A stretch of 64,000 nt of DNA, taken from Oscillospiraceae bacterium. GTDB taxonomy: Bacteria > Bacillota > Clostridia > Oscillospirales > Oscillospiraceae. The position numbers were made by a program, and so were the translations under genes. The DNA lies in assembly GCA_021769865.1 (NCBI GenBank), contig JAETSB010000007.1:62001-126000 (forward strand). The letters run 5' to 3'. The stretch's first letter is position 1. Each line of letters begins with the position of its first letter. Below are positions 24,244-33,309 of the stretch, one piece after another. The notes beneath the pieces are model-generated. The model was not told the DNA's origin, ran no database searches, and saw only the letters and a program-made list of their open reading frames with translations.

Positions 24244-25068
24244 TCAAATATCCAACGGCCGCTCCTCCCGGCCCGAGAGGGTCAGCAGCACGGAGCGCGC
24301 AAACCCCGCCGCCCGGGCCAGCTCCGCCGCCTGGGCGTAGCCGTGCACAATGGCCCTCGCGCTGTGGGCGTCGGCGGTGAGGATGACGCCTCCCCCCATG
24401 GCCCGCCACTCCCGCAGGAGGAACAGGGCCGGATAGGGGACGCTCCGGTAGCCCCGGGACATGGCCCCGGTGTTGATCTCCAGCAGCGTTTCCGCCGGAT
24501 CCGCGGCGTGGAGGGCCCCCAGGGCGGCGGCCCGGTAGCGGGGGTCCCCTTCGTCAAAGAAGCCGCCGTCCTCGTTGAACTTGGTGATCAGGTCGATGTG
24601 GCCCAAAATTGTGGGCTTCCTCGCCGCCATCCGGCCCACCGCGTCATAGTAAGCCTCTGCCATGGCGTAAGCGTCGCCGCGAAACGCCTCCGCCTGACAG
24701 GCTACCAACAGATCCGCGTTCCAGTCGACGGTGTAAAACCGGCCGTCAGGCCCCTTCAGGCGGTGGGCGCTGCCGATCCAGTAGTCGAAGCCCTCCGCCG
24801 TCACGTCGGTGCAGTTGTCCAGCTCGACGCCCAGCAGCACGTCCATCCGCCCAGCGTACGCCTCCCGGAGCCGCAGGACCTCCGTCCGGTAGGCCGTCAT
24901 ATCCACTGGGAGGACCTGGCCCTCGTCCTCCGGCATGGGGGTGTGGCTGTGGCCCGAGGCCCCGAAGGAGACCACCCCGGCCTCGAAAGCCGCCCGGGCC
25001 ATCGACTCCAGGGTGTCCTTCCCGTCGCACATCGTGGAGTGGGTGTGGACGGAGCAAACGTTGTTCAT
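24244..25068 (-). CDS. hisK: Histidinol-phosphatase, PHP type
   Basis: A 274-residue metal-dependent phosphatase that converts histidinol phosphate to histidinol. PHP-domain metal ligands: [15 protein letters not shown] at the N-terminus, SGHSHTP (about 42), GHIDLITKF (about 170) and [14 protein letters not shown] near the C-terminus. The start at 25068 overlaps the hisIE stop (ATGA). It supplies the phosphatase activity missing from the monofunctional HisB in this operon. Sometimes called HisJ. Confidence 0.9.
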   Translation of the reverse strand: MNNVCSVHTHSTMCDGKDTLESMARAAFEAGVVSFGASGHSHTPMPEDEGQVLPVDMTAYRTEVLRLREAYAGRMDVLLGVELDNCTDVTAEGFDYWIGSAHRLKGPDGRFYTVDWNADLLVACQAEAFRGDAYAMAEAYYDAVGRMAARKPTILGHIDLITKFNEDGGFFDEGDPRYRAAALGALHAADPAETLLEINTGAMSRGYRSVPYPALFLLREWRAMGGGVILTADAHSARAIVHGYAQAAELARAAGFARSVLLTLSGREERPLDI

Positions 25069-25700
25069 TGCATCCGCTCCTGCTTCACCTTGTGGTCCAC
25101 CACATGGCGCTTTTCCAGCTCCCGGGTGACGTCCTCCACCGAAATGCCCATCTGGACCATCAGCACCATCACGTGGTAGCAGAGGTCGGCAATCTCGTAG
25201 ACCGTCTCCTCCTTGTCCTCCTTCCGCCCAGCGATGATGACCTCGGTGCACTCCTCCCCCACCTTCTTGAGGATCTTGTCCAAACCCTTCTCGAAGAGGT
25301 AGGTGGTGTAACTGCCCTCCTGGGGGCTGGTCTTCCGCCCGGCGATGAGCCGGTAGAGGCCCTCGTAGCTGAACTGCTTCAGCTCGTCGGAGAGGTACAG
25401 CTGCTGGAAAAAGCAGCTCTCCGCCCCGGTGTGGCAGGCGGGGCCGTCCTTCACCACCTCCACCACCAGGGCGTCGGCGTCGCAGTCGGCGGTAATGGAC
25501 ACCACATGCTGGCGGTTCCCGCTGCTCTCCCCCTTCCGCCAGAGCTCCCGGCGGCTCCGGCTCCAGAAGCAGGTCCGCCGCTCGTCGATGGTAATGGCCA
25601 GGCTCTCGGCGTTCATGTAGGCCAGGGTCAGGACCTCCTTGGTGTAGTGGTCCTGAACAATGGCGGGGATCAGGCCCCGCTCGTCAAATTTCAGCTCCAT
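25065..25700 (-). CDS. hisIE: Bifunctional phosphoribosyl-AMP cyclohydrolase / phosphoribosyl-ATP pyrophosphatase
   Basis: A 211-residue fusion that performs steps 2 and 3 of histidine synthesis. The HisI half (about 1-105) has the motif [20 protein letters not shown] and zinc-binding cysteines [11 protein letters not shown] and PACHTG. The HisE half (about 115-205) has [20 protein letters not shown] with the acidic cluster for Mg-pyrophosphate. The HisI-HisE fusion is common. It follows the Cys-rich gene by one base. Confidence 0.95.
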   Translation of the reverse strand: MELKFDERGLIPAIVQDHYTKEVLTLAYMNAESLAITIDERRTCFWSRSRRELWRKGESSGNRQHVVSITADCDADALVVEVVKDGPACHTGAESCFFQQLYLSDELKQFSYEGLYRLIAGRKTSPQEGSYTTYLFEKGLDKILKKVGEECTEVIIAGRKEDKEETVYEIADLCYHVMVLMVQMGISVEDVTRELEKRHVVDHKVKQERMQ

Positions 25701-25701
25701 C

Positions 25702-26145
25702 TCAGGCTTCCTCCCGCTCCGCGATGTGGAACCGGCAGTCCTGGGCCCCGTTCAGGATGGTCCCCGCCGGGTCCACGTCGAAGCTCCGGTCCGGCCACAG
25801 CTCCCGGAGGATGTGCAGCACGCTCTGCCGGGAACATTCGCACAGCAGGCTGGAATTGATGTACCCCTGGGTGTGGAGGGAGCAGGTGCACTGGCGGAAG
25901 ATCAGCCAAAACTCCTTCCCCGGCCGCACAATTTCCGTATCCAGTCCGCCCATTTCCCCCAGGGCCCGGAAAAACGCGTCGATGTCTCCGCCGCTCCGCT
26001 CCTGTACGCCCCGGTAAAAATCCAGCATCCCCATCTCAAGACAGTTCTTCGCGCAGCTGTGAAGCAGGGTCCCCCGCTCCTCCTCGGGCAGAGCCGACAG
26101 GCCCTCCTCGAAGCCCGTAAACCACCAGCGAATCTCGTTATCCAT
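25702..26145 (-). CDS. Cys-rich protein of unknown function inside the his operon
   Basis: A 147-residue soluble protein, no signal peptide. It is notable for seven cysteines in pairs: [11 protein letters not shown] (about 30-40), RQCTCSLH (about 84-91), LLCECSRQS (about 100-108) and QDCRFHI near the end. The layout, a helical N-terminal half then C-x-C, C-x-C-S and C-x-F strands, recalls the L-2-amino-thiazoline-4-carboxylate hydrolase/V4R-like folds, but I cannot confirm this. Packed between hisF and hisIE with a 15-nt gap and a 1-nt gap, with GAAAGGAGC upstream, so surely co-transcribed. A redox, metal or regulatory role in the pathway is possible. Confidence 0.72.
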   Translation of the reverse strand: MDNEIRWWFTGFEEGLSALPEEERGTLLHSCAKNCLEMGMLDFYRGVQERSGGDIDAFFRALGEMGGLDTEIVRPGKEFWLIFRQCTCSLHTQGYINSSLLCECSRQSVLHILRELWPDRSFDVDPAGTILNGAQDCRFHIAEREEA

Positions 26146-26160
26146 CTGTACGCTCCTTTC

Positions 26161-26916
26161 TCAAAGCCGTATCTCCACGCCCCTGCCGCGGAGAAACCGT
26201 TTCAGGTCCTTGATGTCCACCTGCCTGGTATGGAAAATGGAGGCGGCCAGCCCCGCGTCCACGCCGGGGTGGGTGAAGAGCTCCGCGAAGTGCTCCATGT
26301 TCCCTGCCCCGCCGCTGGCCACGATGGGTACCGTCACCCGCGCCGCCAGGGCGTCCAGCATCTCCAGGTCAAAGCCGCCCTTCACGCCGTCGGTGTCGAT
26401 GGAGTTCAGCACGATCTCCCCCGCGCCGTCCCCCACGCCCCGGACCGCCCACTCCATGGCGTCGATGCCGGTGTCCTCCCGGCCCCCCTTGGCGAAGAGG
26501 CGGAACCGCCCCTCCACCCGCTTCACGTCCATGCTGAGGACCACGCACTGGTCCCCGTAGCGCTTCGCCGCCGCGGCGATGATGGACGGGTCCGCGATGG
26601 CCCCGGAGTTGATGCTGACCTTGTCCGCGCCGCATTTCAGCACCCGGTCAAAGTCCTCCAGCGTCCGGATGCCGCCCCCCACGGTGAGGGGAATGAAGAT
26701 CTCGGAGGCCACCTGGCGGAGGATGTCCGTGAACAGCCCCCGGCCCTCGGCGGAGGCGGTGATGTCATAGAACACCAGCTCGTCGGCCCCGGAGTCGTTG
26801 TAGAACCGGGCCAGCTCCACCGGGTCCGCCATGTCCCGGAGCCCCTCGAAATTGGTCCCCTTCACCACCCGGCCGTCCCGCACGTCCAGGCAGGGGATGA
26901 TGCGCTTGGCTAACAC
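26161..26916 (-). CDS. hisF: Imidazole glycerol phosphate synthase, cyclase subunit
   Basis: A 251-residue (beta/alpha)8 barrel that joins PRFAR and ammonia from HisH into IGP and AICAR. Seen: LAKRIIPCLDVRDGRVVKG at the N-terminus, PLTVGGGIRTLEDF, the catalytic Asp residues in CLDV and NSIDTDG, and IVASGGAGN. The start is GTG at 26916 after AGGAGGTGG, overlapping the hisA stop by seven bases. The upstream open frame is a chance extension over hisA. Confidence 0.95.
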   Translation of the reverse strand: MLAKRIIPCLDVRDGRVVKGTNFEGLRDMADPVELARFYNDSGADELVFYDITASAEGRGLFTDILRQVASEIFIPLTVGGGIRTLEDFDRVLKCGADKVSINSGAIADPSIIAAAAKRYGDQCVVLSMDVKRVEGRFRLFAKGGREDTGIDAMEWAVRGVGDGAGEIVLNSIDTDGVKGGFDLEMLDALAARVTVPIVASGGAGNMEHFAELFTHPGVDAGLAASIFHTRQVDIKDLKRFLRGRGVEIRL

Positions 26917-27629
26917 GTCCCCACCTCCTGAATGACGGTCCGGAGGTCCAGCCGCCCGTCGTACAAGGCCCTGCCCAGGATGGCGGCCCGAACCCCCATG
27001 CGCTCCAGCCGCCGCAGCTCCTCCAGGGAGCTCACGCCGCCGGAGGCGGTGATCTCCAGGCCCTCGATTTGTGCCAGCTCCTCGTAGAGCTCCAGGTTCG
27101 TCCCCTGGCCCGCGCCGTCCCGGCTGATGTCGGTGTAGATGACGGTTTTCACCCCCGCGTCCCGGAGACGGCGGCAGAAGTCCACTCCCTTTTCCCGGGA
27201 GAGCTCCTTCCAGCCGTTGACGGCCACATAGCCGTCCCGGGCATCCACGCCCACGGCGATCCGCTCCCCATACTTCCGGGCCATGCGGGCGGTAAAGTCG
27301 AAGTCCTTCACGGCGATGGTGCCCAAAATGCACCGGCTCACCCCCAGGTCCAGATACCGGCAAATGCGCTCCTCCGTGCGGACGCCGCCGCCCACTTCGA
27401 TGTACAGCCCGCCCTGGCGGGCAATGGCGGCGATGCTGTCAAAGTTCGCCGTGGTGCCGTCCCGGGCCCCGTCCAGGTCCACTACATGGAGATACCGGGC
27501 CCCGGCGTCCAGGAATGCCCGGGCCTGGGCGCAGGGGTCCGCGCCGTAGACGGTCTCCCGGTCGTAGTCCCCCTGGTAAAGGCGGACCACCTGCCCGCCC
27601 CGGAGGTCAATGGCTGGGAAAATCTGCAT
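26910..27629 (-). CDS. hisA: ProFAR isomerase
   Basis: A 239-residue (beta/alpha)8 barrel that isomerises ProFAR to PRFAR. Seen: IFPAIDLRGGQVVRLYQGD at the start (catalytic Asp), VGGGVRTEE (first phosphate site), YTDISRDGAG (second catalytic Asp) and ASGGVSSLEEL (second phosphate site). Precedes hisF with a 7-bp overlap. Normal length. Confidence 0.95.
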   Translation of the reverse strand: MQIFPAIDLRGGQVVRLYQGDYDRETVYGADPCAQARAFLDAGARYLHVVDLDGARDGTTANFDSIAAIARQGGLYIEVGGGVRTEERICRYLDLGVSRCILGTIAVKDFDFTARMARKYGERIAVGVDARDGYVAVNGWKELSREKGVDFCRRLRDAGVKTVIYTDISRDGAGQGTNLELYEELAQIEGLEITASGGVSSLEELRRLERMGVRAAILGRALYDGRLDLRTVIQEVGTC

Positions 27630-27642
27630 GATACCGCCCCCT

Positions 27643-28116
27643 TTACTCGTGGACCTTGCAGGTCAGCTCTTCCACGTCCAGGCGGAAGACGCAGACGCCG
27701 TTCAAAGCGGCCTCTCCGATCTCCCACTGGTCCCTGCCGTCGATGCGGCCCAGCATGGCATTCAGGCCCGCCCGCTTCTCCGCCGGCGTTTCCAGGAACG
27801 TCACCGGGCCGCCGCCCATGACGCACTGAAAGCGGGAGGTATCGTCGCAGGCCCTGGGGCCCGTGACCCACTCGTGGCCGCAGTCCATCTCAAAGGAGGC
27901 CCAGCCGCTTTCGCGGAGGAGGCCGATCTTCCTCCCCTCCTTCGCGCTGTGAAAATAGAAGGCGTAACGCCCGTCCTTCTCGGTAACGCCGAAGTCCATG
28001 GGGACGACATAGGCCCGTCCCTCATCGCACAGCCCCAGGCGGCAGCAGTCACAAGAAGCGATGATTTCCCGAATCCTCACAGAGTCCGTGACCTCCCGGT
28101 CCTTTCTTCTCATCAC
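27643..28116 (-). CDS. Pyridoxamine-5'-phosphate-oxidase-like flavoprotein (NimA-like)
   Basis: A 157-residue split-barrel FMN protein. Seen: MRRKDREVTDSVRIREII near the N-terminus, then CRLGLCDEGRAYVVPMDFG and FYFHSAKEGRKIGLL, the pattern of the NimA/5-nitroimidazole reductase group in the PNPOx-like superfamily. The likely FMN contacts are in the VPMDFG and FHSA regions. It sits between hisH and hisA, with 12-13 nt gaps, so it is part of the operon, yet no step of histidine synthesis needs it. The substrate is unknown. Confidence 0.82.
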   Translation of the reverse strand: MMRRKDREVTDSVRIREIIASCDCCRLGLCDEGRAYVVPMDFGVTEKDGRYAFYFHSAKEGRKIGLLRESGWASFEMDCGHEWVTGPRACDDTSRFQCVMGGGPVTFLETPAEKRAGLNAMLGRIDGRDQWEIGEAALNGVCVFRLDVEELTCKVHE

Positions 28117-28128
28117 GGTGTTCCCTCC

Positions 28129-28740
28129 TTACAATTCCGCGAAGGCCCGCAGCAGCCGCAGCCCCGCGTCCCCGGACTTCTCCGGGTGGAACTGGGTCCC
28201 CCAGACGTTTCCCCGCCGCACCGCGCCGGTGACGGCAACGTTTCCATACCGGGAAACCCCCAGGGTGCTCTCCCGGCAGCTGCGGGCGTAGAAGCTGTGG
28301 ACATAGTAAACATATTCGCCATCTTGGAAATATTTGAACAGCGGGTCGTCTTTTACAATTTCCAGGCTGTTCCAGCCCATGTGGGGGATTTTCAGCGCCT
28401 TGTCCGCCAGGTCCTCCCCCAAAAAGGCTACCTCGCCGGGGATCAGGCCCAGGCCCGGGTGCTCGCCGTACTCAAAGCCCCGGTCAAAGAGAAGCTGCAT
28501 CCCCAGGCAGATGCCAAGCAGGGGCTTGCGCTCCGCCTCCTCCAGCAGGACAGGGACCAGGCCCGTCTCGTCCAGCTTGGCCCGGGCGTCGCCGAAGGCC
28601 CCTACGCCGGGGAGGATGATCCGGTCCGCCGCCCGGAGGCACTCCGCCTCGCCGGTGACCTCCGTCTCCAGGCCCAGACAGCGGAGGCTGGAGCGCAGGG
28701 AAAACAGATTCCCCACGCCGTAATCCACAATGGCGGTCAT
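28129..28740 (-). CDS. hisH: Imidazole glycerol phosphate synthase, glutaminase subunit
   Basis: A 203-residue class I glutamine amidotransferase that feeds ammonia to HisF. The catalytic Cys is in LGICLGMQLLF (about residue 80), and the His-Glu pair is in TQFHPEKSG (about 184). It starts IVDYGVGNLFSL. The ATG at 28740 overlaps the hisB stop by one base. Normal length. Confidence 0.95.
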   Translation of the reverse strand: MTAIVDYGVGNLFSLRSSLRCLGLETEVTGEAECLRAADRIILPGVGAFGDARAKLDETGLVPVLLEEAERKPLLGICLGMQLLFDRGFEYGEHPGLGLIPGEVAFLGEDLADKALKIPHMGWNSLEIVKDDPLFKYFQDGEYVYYVHSFYARSCRESTLGVSRYGNVAVTGAVRRGNVWGTQFHPEKSGDAGLRLLRAFAEL

Positions 28741-29327
28741 CACAGCACCCCTTTCGTGCTGGGAACCTCGTTCAAATGCTTGGGGTCCAAGGACGCCGCC
28801 TCCTTCAGCGCCCGGCCCGCGCCCTTGAAGACCGCCTCCAGAATGTGGTGGGTATTCTCCCCCGCCAGCTGGCGGATGTGAAGGGACCCGGGACAGTTCC
28901 GCACGAAGCCCAGCCAGAACTCTTTGGCCAGCTCCGTGTCGAAGTCCCCCACCTTGGCGGCGGGCAGGTCCACCGCCCAGCCCAAATAGTCCCGCCCCGA
29001 GAGGTCCACGGCGCACAGGACCAGGGTCTCGTCCATGGGCAGCAGGAACTGCCCGTAGCGCACAATGCCCCGCTTGTCCCCCAGGGCCTCCCGAAACGCC
29101 TGGCCCAGGCAGATGCCGACGTCCTCCACAGAGTGGTGGTAATCCACCTGGGTATCCCCATGGCAGGCCACGGAGAGGTCAAAGTCCCCGTGCCGGGCGA
29201 AGAGCTCCAGCATGTGGTCCAGAAAGCCGCAGCCGGTGGAGATCTCCGCCCGGCCGGTCCCGTCCAGGTTCAAAGAGATCTTGATTTGGGTCTCCCGGGT
29301 GTCCCGTTGAATGCTCGCGGTGCGCAT
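28740..29327 (-). CDS. hisB: Imidazoleglycerol-phosphate dehydratase
   Basis: A 195-residue monofunctional IGP dehydratase with two metal-binding halves. Motifs: FLDHMLELFARHG, DYHHSVEDVGICLGQAF, and ANTHHILEAVFKG-like ENTHHILEAVFKGAGRAL. No phosphatase domain is fused, in line with the separate hisK. The ribosome site GGAGGGAACGCC is upstream. Confidence 0.95.
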   Translation of the reverse strand: MRTASIQRDTRETQIKISLNLDGTGRAEISTGCGFLDHMLELFARHGDFDLSVACHGDTQVDYHHSVEDVGICLGQAFREALGDKRGIVRYGQFLLPMDETLVLCAVDLSGRDYLGWAVDLPAAKVGDFDTELAKEFWLGFVRNCPGSLHIRQLAGENTHHILEAVFKGAGRALKEAASLDPKHLNEVPSTKGVL

Positions 29328-29340
29328 AGGCGTTCCCTCC

Positions 29341-30405
29341 TTACGTCCCGGCCAGCAGCCGGTCGATCTGCTCTGTCAGCGCCTCCATCTGCTCCTTGGA
29401 CCCAATGGTGATCCGGCAAAGGTCCCGGATCCGGTCCTTGTCGAACCAGCGGACCAGAATGCCGTTTTCCTTCAGCCTCCGGTACAGCTCCCCGCCGGGG
29501 ACGCGGTTCGATTTGGCGAAGATGAAATTGGCGGAGGAGGGCAGGACGGTAAAGCCCCGGGCCTCCAGCGCCTCCATGGTCCAGGCCCGGGTGTCCCGAA
29601 CGGCCCGGCAGCAGGACTGGAAGTACTCCTCGTCCTCCACGGCGGCGGCCCCCGCCAGCAGGGAGAGGCGGTTGACGTTGTAGGGGTTGAAGCTGTACTT
29701 CACCCGGTTCAAATCCGCAATCAGTTCCGCAGAGCCCAGGGCGAAGCCGACGCGGCCCCCGGCCAGGGAGCGGCTCTTGGACATGGTCTGGGTCACCAGC
29801 AGGTTCTCATACTCCCGGACCAGAGGGACGCAGCTCTCCGCCCCGAAGTCCACATAGGCCTCGTCCACGACGACCACCCGGTCCCGGTTCGTTTCCAGCA
29901 GCCGCCGGATCTCCGGGACGGGAACCGTCATGCCCGTGGGGGCGTTGGGGTTGGCGATGACCACGGTGCCGGGGAAGTCCAGGTAGTCCTCCACGTTCAG
30001 GGAGAAGTCCTCCCGCAGGGGGACCCGCCGGGCCTCCAGGCCGAACAGGGCCGTCTGGGCCTCGTAGAAGCCGTAGGTGATATCGGCAAAGGCCGCGCCC
30101 CTTCCCTCCCCGCAGAAGGCCCGGAAGGCGAAGGCCAAAATCTCGTCGGAGCCGTTGCCGGAAATCACGTTCTCCGGGCGCAGGCCGCAGCGCTTGGCAA
30201 TGGCGGCGTTCAGGGCGGCGCAGGTGGGGTCGGAGTAGAGGCAGAGCTTCTCCGCCTCCGCCCGGCTGAGGGCCTCCAGCACCTTCGGAGAGGGTGGGAA
30301 GGGGCTCTCGTTGGTGTTCAGCTTAATGTATTTCTGATCCCGGGGCTGCTCGCCGGGGGTGTAGGGGTCCAGGCGTTTCGCCTCGGAAGACAAAAACCGG
30401 CTCAT
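29341..30405 (-). CDS. hisC: Histidinol-phosphate aminotransferase
   Basis: A 354-residue PLP-dependent class I/II aminotransferase. Seen: KLNTNESPFPPSP near the N-terminus, NPNAPTGMTVP, VDEAYVDFG and TMSKSRSLAGGRVGFALG, which holds the PLP lysine (near residue 212). It lies 13 nt after hisD and 13 nt before hisB. Converts imidazole acetol phosphate to histidinol phosphate. Confidence 0.94.
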   Translation of the reverse strand: MSRFLSSEAKRLDPYTPGEQPRDQKYIKLNTNESPFPPSPKVLEALSRAEAEKLCLYSDPTCAALNAAIAKRCGLRPENVISGNGSDEILAFAFRAFCGEGRGAAFADITYGFYEAQTALFGLEARRVPLREDFSLNVEDYLDFPGTVVIANPNAPTGMTVPVPEIRRLLETNRDRVVVVDEAYVDFGAESCVPLVREYENLLVTQTMSKSRSLAGGRVGFALGSAELIADLNRVKYSFNPYNVNRLSLLAGAAAVEDEEYFQSCCRAVRDTRAWTMEALEARGFTVLPSSANFIFAKSNRVPGGELYRRLKENGILVRWFDKDRIRDLCRITIGSKEQMEALTEQIDRLLAGT

Positions 30406-30418
30406 AAAACCACCGCTT

Positions 30419-31699
30419 TCATTCAGATTCTTTCCGGCTCAGGGCCGAACGGGCGTGGCCCTCCAGCCCTTCCCGCCGGGCGAAGTCCGCAATGCGGCCG
30501 GAACAGCCGTTCAGCGCCGCCCGGTCATAGCACAGGAAGCTGGAGCGCTTCATGAAGTCGTCCACCCCCAGGGGGCTGGAGAACCGGGCAGTGCCGGAGG
30601 TGGGCAGGGTGTGGTTGGGCCCGGCAAAGTAGTCCCCCAGGGCCTCCGGGGTAAACCGGCCCAGGAAGATACTCCCGGCGTTTTTGATACGGGGCAGCAG
30701 GGCGAAGGGGTCCTCCACGCAGAGCTCCAGGTGCTCCGGCGCGATGCGGTTCACCGCCTCCACCGCCTTGTCCAGGCTGTTCGTGACGATGATCTTCCCG
30801 TTGTCCTCTATGGACCGCCGGGCAATCTCCCTCCGGGGCAGGGTCTCCAACTGGGTCTCTGCCTCCGCCCGGACGGCCTCCGCCAATTCCCGGCTGTCCG
30901 TCACCAGCACGGCGGAGGACAGCGGGTCGTGCTCCGCCTGGCTCAGGAGGTCCGCCGCCACCCACCCGGGGTTCGATGTTCCGTCCGCCAGCACCAGAAT
31001 CTCGCTGGGCCCGGCAATCATGTCGATGGCCACCTGGCCGAAAACCTTTCGTTTCGCGGTGGCCACGAAGATCCCGCCGGGGCCCACGATCTTGTCCACC
31101 CGGGGCACGGTCTCCGTTCCGTAGGCCAGGGCCGCCACGGCCTGGGCCCCACCGATCTTGAACACGTCCGTCACCTCCGCCAGCTCCGCCGCCATCAGGG
31201 CCTCGGGGCTGACGCTGCCATCTTTCCGGGGAGGCGTCACCAGGACAATATCCTGCACCCCGGCAATCTGCGCCGGGATGGCGTTCATCAAAATGGTGGA
31301 GGGGAACGCCTCCGGGCTCCGGGGCACGCAGATGCCCACCTTTTCAATGGGCGTCCACCGCTGGCCCATGACCACGCCGGGGCGGTCCGCCAGAAGAAAG
31401 CCGTTGTGCCGCTGGCGTTCGTGGAACCGCCGGATGTTTTCCGCCGCCTCCCGCAGGGTCTCCAGAAAATACGGGTCCACCGCTTCCCTGGCGGCGTCAA
31501 ACTCCGCCGCGCTCACCCACAGGTCCCCCAGCTCCGCGCCGTCGAAGCGCCGGGTGTAGTCCCGGAGGGCGTCGTCGCCCCGTTCCCGGACCTCCCGGAT
31601 GACCTCGTCCACAGCGGCGCTCACGTCCTCCTCCGCCTGAATGTCCCGGTTTAAAAACTCCTCCGGCGAGAGGCTGTCAAAATCCAATATCCGCATCAT
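30419..31699 (-). CDS. hisD: Histidinol dehydrogenase
   Basis: A 426-residue zinc enzyme that oxidises histidinol to histidine with NAD+. Signature parts: PRSPEAFPSTILMNAIPAQ, FKIGGAQAVAALAYGTE, IDMIAGPSEILVLAD, LSQAEHDPLSSAVLVT and the catalytic region RIAPEHLELCVED. The ATG at 31699 overlaps the hisZG stop by four bases; a second ATG follows at 31696. The long open frame running on upstream is a chance extension over hisZG. Confidence 0.95.
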   Translation of the reverse strand: MMRILDFDSLSPEEFLNRDIQAEEDVSAAVDEVIREVRERGDDALRDYTRRFDGAELGDLWVSAAEFDAAREAVDPYFLETLREAAENIRRFHERQRHNGFLLADRPGVVMGQRWTPIEKVGICVPRSPEAFPSTILMNAIPAQIAGVQDIVLVTPPRKDGSVSPEALMAAELAEVTDVFKIGGAQAVAALAYGTETVPRVDKIVGPGGIFVATAKRKVFGQVAIDMIAGPSEILVLADGTSNPGWVAADLLSQAEHDPLSSAVLVTDSRELAEAVRAEAETQLETLPRREIARRSIEDNGKIIVTNSLDKAVEAVNRIAPEHLELCVEDPFALLPRIKNAGSIFLGRFTPEALGDYFAGPNHTLPTSGTARFSSPLGVDDFMKRSSFLCYDRAALNGCSGRIADFARREGLEGHARSALSRKESE

Positions 31700-33267
31700 G
31701 CCCCCGTCACCTCCGTCAGCTTGCCCAGCAGGGCGTCGATCTCCCGGCGCTTGAACTGAAAGCTGGCCCGGTTGGCCACAAACCGGGCGGAGATGGGCAT
31801 GAACTCCGTCAGCACCTTCAAATGGTTCTCCCGCAGAGTGGTCCCGGTCTCCACGATGTCCACGATCACGTCGGACAGGCCCAGAAGCGGGGCCAGCTCG
31901 ATGGACCCGTTCAGCTTGATGATGTCGATGTCCCGGCCCTGGGCGGCGTAGTAGTTCTTTGCGATGTTCACGAACTTCGTCGCCACCCGGAGCGTCCGGT
32001 CGGGATCGTCGGCAAAGTCCTCGGGCCCCGCTACGCACATGCGGCACTTCCCCAGGCCCGTGTCCAGCAGCTCGTACACGTCGGCCCCGGATTCCTCCAG
32101 GATGTCCTTGCCCACGATGCCGATGTCCGCCGCGCCGTGCTCCACGTAAATGGCCACGTCGCTGGGCTTTACCAGGAAGTAGCGGATACCGGCGGCGGGG
32201 TTCTCCACCACCAGCTTCCGGCTCTCGTTGTAGTCCTCCGGACAGCCGTAGCCCACGCCGGCCAGGAGGTTGTACACCTTGTCCCCCAGGCGGCCCTTGG
32301 GCAGGGCCACGTTCAGCATGGTCTTCTCCCCCGCCTCGGGGGCGGCGTCGCTCAGGCGGTCCAGCTCGTCCAGGTAGAGGGCGAAGCCCACGGCCTTCGC
32401 ACCGGGGCGGAACCGCTCCGCCAGAGGGTCGTACCGCCCGCCCTTGAGCACCGCCCGGGGCAGGCCCGCAAGATACCCCTGGAGCACCAGGCCGTTGTAA
32501 TACTCCATGTCGTTCACCAGGGACAGGTCCAGCCGCAGCTTTTGCCCCTGGGCCTCCAGGGCGGCGCACAGGGTCCGCAGCTCCTCCAGCGCCGCCCCCA
32601 TGGCGGCGTTCAGGGCGATGGGCTCCGCCTGAGCCAGCACCGCCTCCCAGTCTCCCGCCAGGGCGTCCAGGCGGCAGAGGGCGTCGGTCCCCTGTTTGGA
32701 AAGGCCCGCCTCCTCCGCCGCGGCCTGGAGCTCATGGCGGTTCCGGTCCCGGATGCAGCCCAGCAGCCGGGGCCGGGCGGCCTCCGGCGCGCCCACGGCG
32801 TCCAGCAGCCCCGCCACAAAGCCCATATGGCTGGCCTCCAGCACGAAGTCCCGGCCCGTCAGGGCCAGGCTCTGCCCAGCCAGGGACACCGCCTGAACGG
32901 TGACTTCGTCGTCCACCTCGCCGATGCACTCCAGGCCCATCTGGCTGATCTCCTGGAAGGTGTGGCTCTCCTGGCTGGGGCGGTAGACGTTCTCGGAGTA
33001 GTAGAACCGCCCGCAGCCCCCCTCCTCCACCTGGGCGTTCTTGGCGATGGAGAGGGTCACGTCCGGCTTCAGCGCCAGCAGCCGCCCGTCCAGGTCTGTG
33101 AAGGTGATCACCTGGTCGCTGGCTAAAAAGCGGCGGTTCTGCTGGTAGAGGCCGTACTCCTCAAAGCGGCCCATGCGGTACTGCCGAAAGCCCGCCTGCT
33201 CATACAGCAGGCGCAGACGGAGGGACAGCCGCTCCTGGGGCCGCAGAATGTTCAAATCCAATTCCAT
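31696..33267 (-). CDS. hisZG: HisZ-HisG fusion: ATP phosphoribosyltransferase regulatory plus catalytic subunit
   Basis: A 523-residue single open frame. Residues 1 to about 305 resemble HisZ, the histidyl-tRNA-synthetase-like regulatory subunit (ALKPDVTLSIAKNA, FYYSENVYRPSQESHTF, MEYYNGLVLQGYL, GGRYDPLAERF). From about residue 317 the chain is a short-form HisG (MLNVALPKGRLGDKVYNLL, VKPSDVAIYVEHGAADIG, IVDIVETGTTLRENHL). HisG starts histidine synthesis from ATP and PRPP. In most bacteria with short HisG, HisZ is a separate protein. An ATG at 32317-32319 with GGGGGAG just before it could also give free HisG. The start at 33267 follows AAGGAGGAA. Confidence 0.92.
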   Translation of the reverse strand: MELDLNILRPQERLSLRLRLLYEQAGFRQYRMGRFEEYGLYQQNRRFLASDQVITFTDLDGRLLALKPDVTLSIAKNAQVEEGGCGRFYYSENVYRPSQESHTFQEISQMGLECIGEVDDEVTVQAVSLAGQSLALTGRDFVLEASHMGFVAGLLDAVGAPEAARPRLLGCIRDRNRHELQAAAEEAGLSKQGTDALCRLDALAGDWEAVLAQAEPIALNAAMGAALEELRTLCAALEAQGQKLRLDLSLVNDMEYYNGLVLQGYLAGLPRAVLKGGRYDPLAERFRPGAKAVGFALYLDELDRLSDAAPEAGEKTMLNVALPKGRLGDKVYNLLAGVGYGCPEDYNESRKLVVENPAAGIRYFLVKPSDVAIYVEHGAADIGIVGKDILEESGADVYELLDTGLGKCRMCVAGPEDFADDPDRTLRVATKFVNIAKNYYAAQGRDIDIIKLNGSIELAPLLGLSDVIVDIVETGTTLRENHLKVLTEFMPISARFVANRASFQFKRREIDALLGKLTEVTGA

Positions 33268-33309
33268 GGGAGTTCCTCCTTGCGGGGCCGCGCCCCGGTG
33301 ATGGATCAC

